Shown piece by piece: positions 60,256 through 64,000 of a stretch of 64,000 nt of DNA. The stretch comes from Candidatus Melainabacteria bacterium (GTDB lineage: Bacteria > Cyanobacteriota > Vampirovibrionia > Obscuribacterales > Obscuribacteraceae), in the NCBI GenBank assembly GCA_003242885.1, contig QKMZ01000006.1, positions 186,001-250,000 of the forward strand. The letters are read 5' to 3'. Made by a program: the position numbers and the translations under genes. The notes under the pieces are model-generated. The model had not been told where the DNA came from and did no database searches. It saw only the letters and a program-made list of their open reading frames with translations. Positions within the stretch are counted from its first letter, which is position 1, and every line of letters begins with the position of its first letter.

Positions 60256-61164
60256 ATGGCTTCTCTTACTAATGGAAGGGTTCTTTTGCCGGTTGATGTT
60301 ACTCATCCGACCAAAGACCTGGCCGAAAGACTCGAACAAATCATGCCTCTGTCGGGCTTGAAGGCGCATCTGCTTTCGGTTAGAGAGGAGTTGCCGTCTT
60401 ACGAGCGCTTGCTGGCTACCGTTGCCGATTTTCCTGAGGATGTGCCGCACGCTTTCGAGGCAAAGGCTAAAAAGGTCCTAGATGGCGTTGCTGAAACGCT
60501 GTCTAAGAAAGGGGCTGAAGTTTCGCAAGAGCTGGTCTCTGGTCCGACTGTGGCGATGATTGAAAGGGTCGCCAAGGACGAAAGTTTCACATTCACGGCT
60601 TTGGCGCCGGGGGCTCATTCTAAGGTTGAACTCTTCTTTCTGGGCTCGACGACTTTGAGAGTCGCGAAGCACTGCCCTGGGATGGTGCTTGTCCTGCGAA
60701 ACGCGCAAGAGACGGGCGAACTCGATACGGTTGTTTGCGGGCTCGACGGTTCGGAGAACTCGAAAGCCGCTATGGTTAAGGCAATCAAAGCATTCAACCT
60801 CGCCGAGCGTAAAGTCAAACTTGTGTTGTGCAGCGTTGCATTTGTGCCTACTGCGCTGACTTTCGTATCGCCTGTCGAGTTTATCGCTGCGATTGAAAGC
60901 AACGCAAATCTCGCTGCTGAAACGATTCTTGCTGACGGCGAAAAAACCGCCTGCGACCTGGGCGTCAAGCAAGAGAACGTGGAGTTAATGGCGAGGCATG
61001 GTGACCCGTCCAACGAACTTTTGCAGGCAGCCAAAGCTAGAAAGGCTGGATTGCTAGTAATTGGAGCCCAAGGTCATTCTTCCGTTGAACGGTTTTTCCT
61101 GGGCAGTGTTGCTCAGCGCGCAATCATGCACGCACCATGCCCGGTGGCAGTAGTGAGAAGCTGA
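60256..61164 (+). CDS. Tandem universal stress protein (UspA family)
   Basis: 302 residues with two Usp domains. The second (about 155-302) keeps the ATP-binding G-2x-G-9x-G-S/T pattern in IGAQGHSSVERFFLGSVAQR and ends CPVAVVRS. The first has a weaker LAPGAHSKVELFFLGSTTLR version, perhaps without nucleotide. GGAGA lies ten bases before the ATG and TAGAAT at 60212-60217 may be a -10. The family acts in stress survival, often by ATP-dependent signalling. The next gene begins 35 bases on. Confidence 0.88.
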   Translation: MASLTNGRVLLPVDVTHPTKDLAERLEQIMPLSGLKAHLLSVREELPSYERLLATVADFPEDVPHAFEAKAKKVLDGVAETLSKKGAEVSQELVSGPTVAMIERVAKDESFTFTALAPGAHSKVELFFLGSTTLRVAKHCPGMVLVLRNAQETGELDTVVCGLDGSENSKAAMVKAIKAFNLAERKVKLVLCSVAFVPTALTFVSPVEFIAAIESNANLAAETILADGEKTACDLGVKQENVELMARHGDPSNELLQAAKARKAGLLVIGAQGHSSVERFFLGSVAQRAIMHAPCPVAVVRS

Positions 61165-61199
61165 TGAATATCAAACTATTTCAAACAGGTGGTGCACCT

Positions 61200-62408
61200 A
61201 TGCTTCGGAAACCCTGGGAGCGCCGGCAGCTCGCCGGCAGTTTTCACGGCGTCGCTCTAGTGTCTTCAGCATGTGCCGCGCTTATTGGCGTTTCTGCTAT
61301 TGTCCCGGCATTTTCTCAAGACGGTATGGCTGCTGAGCAAGCGAGAGAAAGACAAGAACTCCAAGATATGCGTGACGAAGTTGGTGACATCAAAGGCACC
61401 ATTAATGATGCCATGCGCCAAATGACCGAGTTGAATAATCAGATGAAGAACAATGAGTATTTTGAGGCTCATTTGTTCGCAAAAGAATCCACGGTAAAGG
61501 TTGCGGGCGATGTCTCGATAACTGCTCTCACCTACAATGGAAAACTCCCTGGACCTGAGCTGAAGTTTTTCCAGGGCGACAAGGTTCGGCTAGTTTTGCA
61601 CAATCAAATGAAGTTTCCGACGAGTCTGCACCTTCACGGAATGATTATTCCCGGAACTGTCGATGGATTGCCGCGCCCTGACTCGGGTATCGTGAAGCCG
61701 GGCGCGACTTATGCTTATCAGTTCATCGCTAATCAACCCGGAACCTACTGGTATCATCCACAAGTTATTCATGGTGATCAGAAAGCCAAAGGGCTTTTCG
61801 GATCTTTTGTGATTTTGCCGAAAGGCAATCAGCGTGCTGATGTGCCCGACAAAGATGTCGTACTTGTAATTAGTGATGTGAAGGCTGAGTATCGCAGTTC
61901 TGAGAGCAGAGCAAGCACCCCATCCGGCGGTTACGACGGGGGCACCTCCACGAAAGGCGATGCCGCAAGCCAGTCGTTGTCTGGGTCACCGATGAGACTT
62001 TTTCAAGCCGTTGCAACGAGCAAGAAAGATGCTCACACTTTTTATTTGATCAATGGAAAGAGTGCACCGATGGCGCCACCAATTGATGTGCGGCGTGGGC
62101 AGAAGGTTCGCTTGCGCATCATCAACGCCGGACAGACTGCCGTGCCGCTGCATTTGAGCGGACACAGATTTGAAGTGCTGGCGAGAGACGGCAGCGATAT
62201 GCTGGAGCCTCGCGTTTACCGCGACACAATTACTGTTAATGCGGGCGAGCGTGTTGACGTTGAATTCACGGCGGACAATCCCGGACTTTGGGCGCTGGCG
62301 TCAGAAGTGTTTGAGCAAGCATCGCGTGAAGGCCGTACGCCTGGCGGTATAGCGTGCATTCTGCGCTACACCGACATCGTAGAGCCAGCGCTACAAAATC
62401 CCAATTAG
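61200..62408 (+). CDS. Multicopper oxidase-like cupredoxin protein with lost copper motif
   Basis: 402 residues from ATG 61200 (AGGTGG seven bases before; the frame is open to 61137). Signal sequence (about 14-40, ending AFSQDG), then a coiled region, then cupredoxin domain 1: TSLHLHGMIIPG keeps two His (144, 146), and GTYWYHPQVIHG keeps His186 but has Gln where WYHSH has its second His. Domain 2: VPLHLSGHRFEVLARDG. The HCHxxxHxxxM motif expected near the end is absent: PGLWALASEVFEQASREG takes its place. So a full three-nuclear or type 1 copper centre is unlikely and laccase activity is doubtful. A repeat copy encodes residues 5-13, between the start and the hydrophobic core of the signal. 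Confidence 0.8.
   Translation: MLRKPWERRQLAGSFHGVALVSSACAALIGVSAIVPAFSQDGMAAEQARERQELQDMRDEVGDIKGTINDAMRQMTELNNQMKNNEYFEAHLFAKESTVKVAGDVSITALTYNGKLPGPELKFFQGDKVRLVLHNQMKFPTSLHLHGMIIPGTVDGLPRPDSGIVKPGATYAYQFIANQPGTYWYHPQVIHGDQKAKGLFGSFVILPKGNQRADVPDKDVVLVISDVKAEYRSSESRASTPSGGYDGGTSTKGDAASQSLSGSPMRLFQAVATSKKDAHTFYLINGKSAPMAPPIDVRRGQKVRLRIINAGQTAVPLHLSGHRFEVLARDGSDMLEPRVYRDTITVNAGERVDVEFTADNPGLWALASEVFEQASREGRTPGGIACILRYTDIVEPALQNPN
61213..61238. repeat. GC-rich palindrome inside the signal-sequence region of the oxidase-like gene
   Basis: CCTGGGAGCGCCGGCAGCTC (GCCGGC) family member encoding PWERRQLAG in frame; it supplies the three basic residues of the signal peptide n-region. Confidence 0.8.
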
Positions 62409-62420
62409 AAAGCGCTGGCT

Positions 62421-62726
62421 CTAATTGCCTTCTCTGAGCTGTTCCAGGCGCAAATTCACTTTTTCTCTGGGCAGCCCCGTGTGCTGGCAGAAGGCGCTCC
62501 AACCAACTTCAATCACTTCTTCCCAGTGCTTGAAGAAAATGTCTGTGTTGAAATAACCTTCGCCCAACTCGAAAGAGTAATCCGCTAGGATTGCTTTCGC
62601 CATGTCGTGTTGAATCATATGCTGGAGGTCAAACCACTGATCCTCCACAGCCAGCTCGAACAATATGCCGAGAAACTCCTTTTGAGAGTAGCGACTTTCG
62701 GCTAGTTGTTTGAGCTTATCGTCCAT
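62421..62726 (-). CDS. Small conserved-looking helical protein, unknown
   Basis: About 101 residues from ATG 62724-62726 (MDDKLKQLAESRYSQKEF). The frame is open to 62855. Acidic, helical, with several Trp/Phe (VEDQWFDLQHMIQHDMAKAI, FFKHWEEVIEVGWSAFCQHT) and an end of REKVNLRLEQLREGN. No family recognised. No clear ribosome binding site for either start. Convergent with the oxidase-like gene (12-base gap). Confidence 0.55.
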   Translation of the reverse strand: MDDKLKQLAESRYSQKEFLGILFELAVEDQWFDLQHMIQHDMAKAILADYSFELGEGYFNTDIFFKHWEEVIEVGWSAFCQHTGLPREKVNLRLEQLREGN

Positions 62727-62910
62727 CTGATTTGTGTGTGAAACTGACGACCGTGATTCCAACAAATTCTTTCTGACTGGTCTGCCACGAAAACTAAGGC
62801 GGGCAGGGTCTGGACATATCATTAAATTAGCATAAGAGTGTGTTTTCGCATCCAATTCCTCTCAAAATTTCATCTACTTGATTGCCGAAAAGGCTGATAT
62901 GTCCTTGGTT

Positions 62911-62934
62911 TATAATGTGCATACTCTCGAGGAG
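62911..62934 (+). promoter_or_regulatory. Promoter -10 and ribosome binding site of the aminotransferase gene
   Basis: Perfect TATAAT at 62911-62916 and AGGAG at 62930-62934, seven bases before ATG 62942. No -35 at normal spacing is evident. The predicted leader is about 20 bases. Confidence 0.55.
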
Positions 62935-62941
62935 CATATCA

Positions 62942-64000
62942 ATGCCTAATTTGACGAATGCTGATTGGTTGGAGCGTGACACGCGATATCTTGCGCCCAC
63001 CTATCACCGTTGCTTCGAGATAGTTACCGAGCGTGCTAAGGGCGCCTACCTCTATGACGTCGAGGGTAACCAATATCTCGACTTCACGATGGGAATCGCC
63101 GTAAACAATGTCGGGCATTGCCATCCAAATGTTGTCCGCGCTGCTCAAGCTCAGGTCGAGAAGCTAATTCATTGTTCGGCTGTGACCCGCCATACAATGA
63201 ACATCAAACTTGCCGAAAAAATTGCTGAAATCGCTCCGCCGGGGCTCGATTGTGTTTTTCTCAATAACAGTGGTGGTGAAGCTGTCGATGCCGCCATCAA
63301 GATGGCCCGCTTTGTCACTGGGCGCCCTAACGTCATTGCCTTTACAGGCGCGTTTCATGGACGAACATTGCTTGCGACTGCGCTGACGACTGCAAAGTCT
63401 CATTACAGGCAAGGGTACGAACCGCTGCCATCCGGGGTTTTGCACGCGCCCTATCCTTACTGCCTGCGTTGCCCGGTAGGTCAAATTCCAGGTAAGTGCA
63501 AGCTTGAATGCTTCGATGTTCTTGAGTCGATGTTTGCGCATCAGGTAAAGCCGGATACGGTTGGTGCAATTTTGATTGAACCAATGATGGGTGAGGGTGG
63601 ATATGTTGTGCCGGCGACTGGCTACAAAGTCGAAAACGGGTACATGCAGCGCCTGCGCAAACTTTGCGATCAGCACGGCATCATGCTTATCATCGATGAG
63701 GTGCAGTCAGGTTTTGGGCGGACTGGAAAATGGTTTGCTTGTGAGCACTACGATGTTGTTCCCGACATAATGATCGTGGCTAAAGGCATCGCAAGCGGTT
63801 TTCCAATGGCTGGAATTGTGTCTAGAAAAGAATTGATGGACAAGTGGACAATGGGGCGTCACGGTAGCACATACGGTGGCAACCCAGTTGCTTGTGCCGC
63901 TGCTCTAGCATCGATTGATGTGATTGAGAAAGACAATTTGTTGGAAAACACTCGCAAGATGGGCGAGTATTTTATGTCGCGCCTCAATGAGTTTAAGTTG
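62942..64000 (+). CDS. Class III aminotransferase (3' end cut by window)
   Basis: 353 codons open to the window end. PLP fold type I, class III: GIAVNNVGHCHPNVVRAAQA, FLNNSGGEAVDAAIKMAR, AFTGAFHGRTLLATALT, IEPMMGEGGY, LIIDEVQSGFGRTGKWFA and VAKGIASGFPMAG (Lys is the PLP Schiff base). It resembles 4-aminobutyrate, acetylornithine and related omega-aminotransferases; a Cys-bearing segment YCLRCPVGQIPGKCKLECF is characteristic of one GABA-transaminase-like group. The substrate cannot be fixed by eye. Confidence 0.9.
   Translation, partial: MPNLTNADWLERDTRYLAPTYHRCFEIVTERAKGAYLYDVEGNQYLDFTMGIAVNNVGHCHPNVVRAAQAQVEKLIHCSAVTRHTMNIKLAEKIAEIAPPGLDCVFLNNSGGEAVDAAIKMARFVTGRPNVIAFTGAFHGRTLLATALTTAKSHYRQGYEPLPSGVLHAPYPYCLRCPVGQIPGKCKLECFDVLESMFAHQVKPDTVGAILIEPMMGEGGYVVPATGYKVENGYMQRLRKLCDQHGIMLIIDEVQSGFGRTGKWFACEHYDVVPDIMIVAKGIASGFPMAGIVSRKELMDKWTMGRHGSTYGGNPVACAAALASIDVIEKDNLLENTRKMGEYFMSRLNEFKL

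Noticed and set aside
1..64000. tRNA genes, insertion sequences, prophage
   Set aside because: No cloverleaf with a T-arm GTTCRA motif and CCA-end context was found by eye, and no transposase, integrase or phage structural gene was seen. A tRNAscan or ISfinder run would settle it.

Overview
The window looks like chromosome from a non-photosynthetic relative of the Cyanobacteria (Melainabacteria/Vampirovibrionia, possibly Obscuribacterales-like). This is an inference. It rests on a kaiB-kaiC-histidine kinase operon without kaiA, a SpoIID/LytB protein, many TPR and hybrid-kinase proteins, and intergenic space filled with small palindromic repeats. No photosynthesis gene, rRNA, tRNA, phage or insertion-sequence gene was seen.

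Layout. 1-3.3 kb: a partial zinc-ribbon membrane protein diverges from a class II aldolase/phosphatase pair. 3.3-11 kb: repeat arrays, a degenerate receiver protein, a 59-residue membrane protein, a Spy/CpxP-like protein, a large TPR-CHAT protein and a secreted Gly/Met-rich protein. 11-21 kb: an OmpR-type regulator, a SpoIID-like protein, TPR proteins, an SGNH-like protein and the Kai operon. 21-32.5 kb: a compact minus-strand block, transcribed as penicillin acylase, serA, DUF3160-like, secreted protein, DUF2142-like and thioredoxin-like. 32.8-44 kb: a 1242-residue hybrid kinase, a uridine-kinase-like/DUF2142-like pair, a structured non-coding stretch ending in a strong terminator, a Pro/Met-rich scaffold-like protein and an SbcC/Rad50-like ATPase. 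44-54 kb: a membrane spermidine-synthase-like protein, a response regulator, fused remnants of a radical SAM gene and a glycosyltransferase gene, a NeuD-like acyltransferase, and a huge acidic protein with a J-like domain. 54-64 kb: rsmG, a two-domain rhodanese, malQ, purB, a tandem universal stress protein, a multicopper-oxidase-like protein lacking its main copper motif, and a class III aminotransferase cut by the window end.

The genes mix housekeeping functions (serA, purB, rsmG, malQ) with signalling and envelope functions. The clearest functional module is kaiB-kaiC-kinase: the genes overlap, the KaiC phosphosite pair is conserved, and the kinase is a plausible output partner. The second theme is the repeats. 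Several palindrome families (some bounded by inverted TGTAGGG/CCCTACA ends) sit between genes. Two copies supply the stop codon of the gene before them, and three lie in frame inside large coding regions. Five tandem arrays with periods of 95, 37, 22, 19 and 15 bp also occur; none has CRISPR-like spacers.
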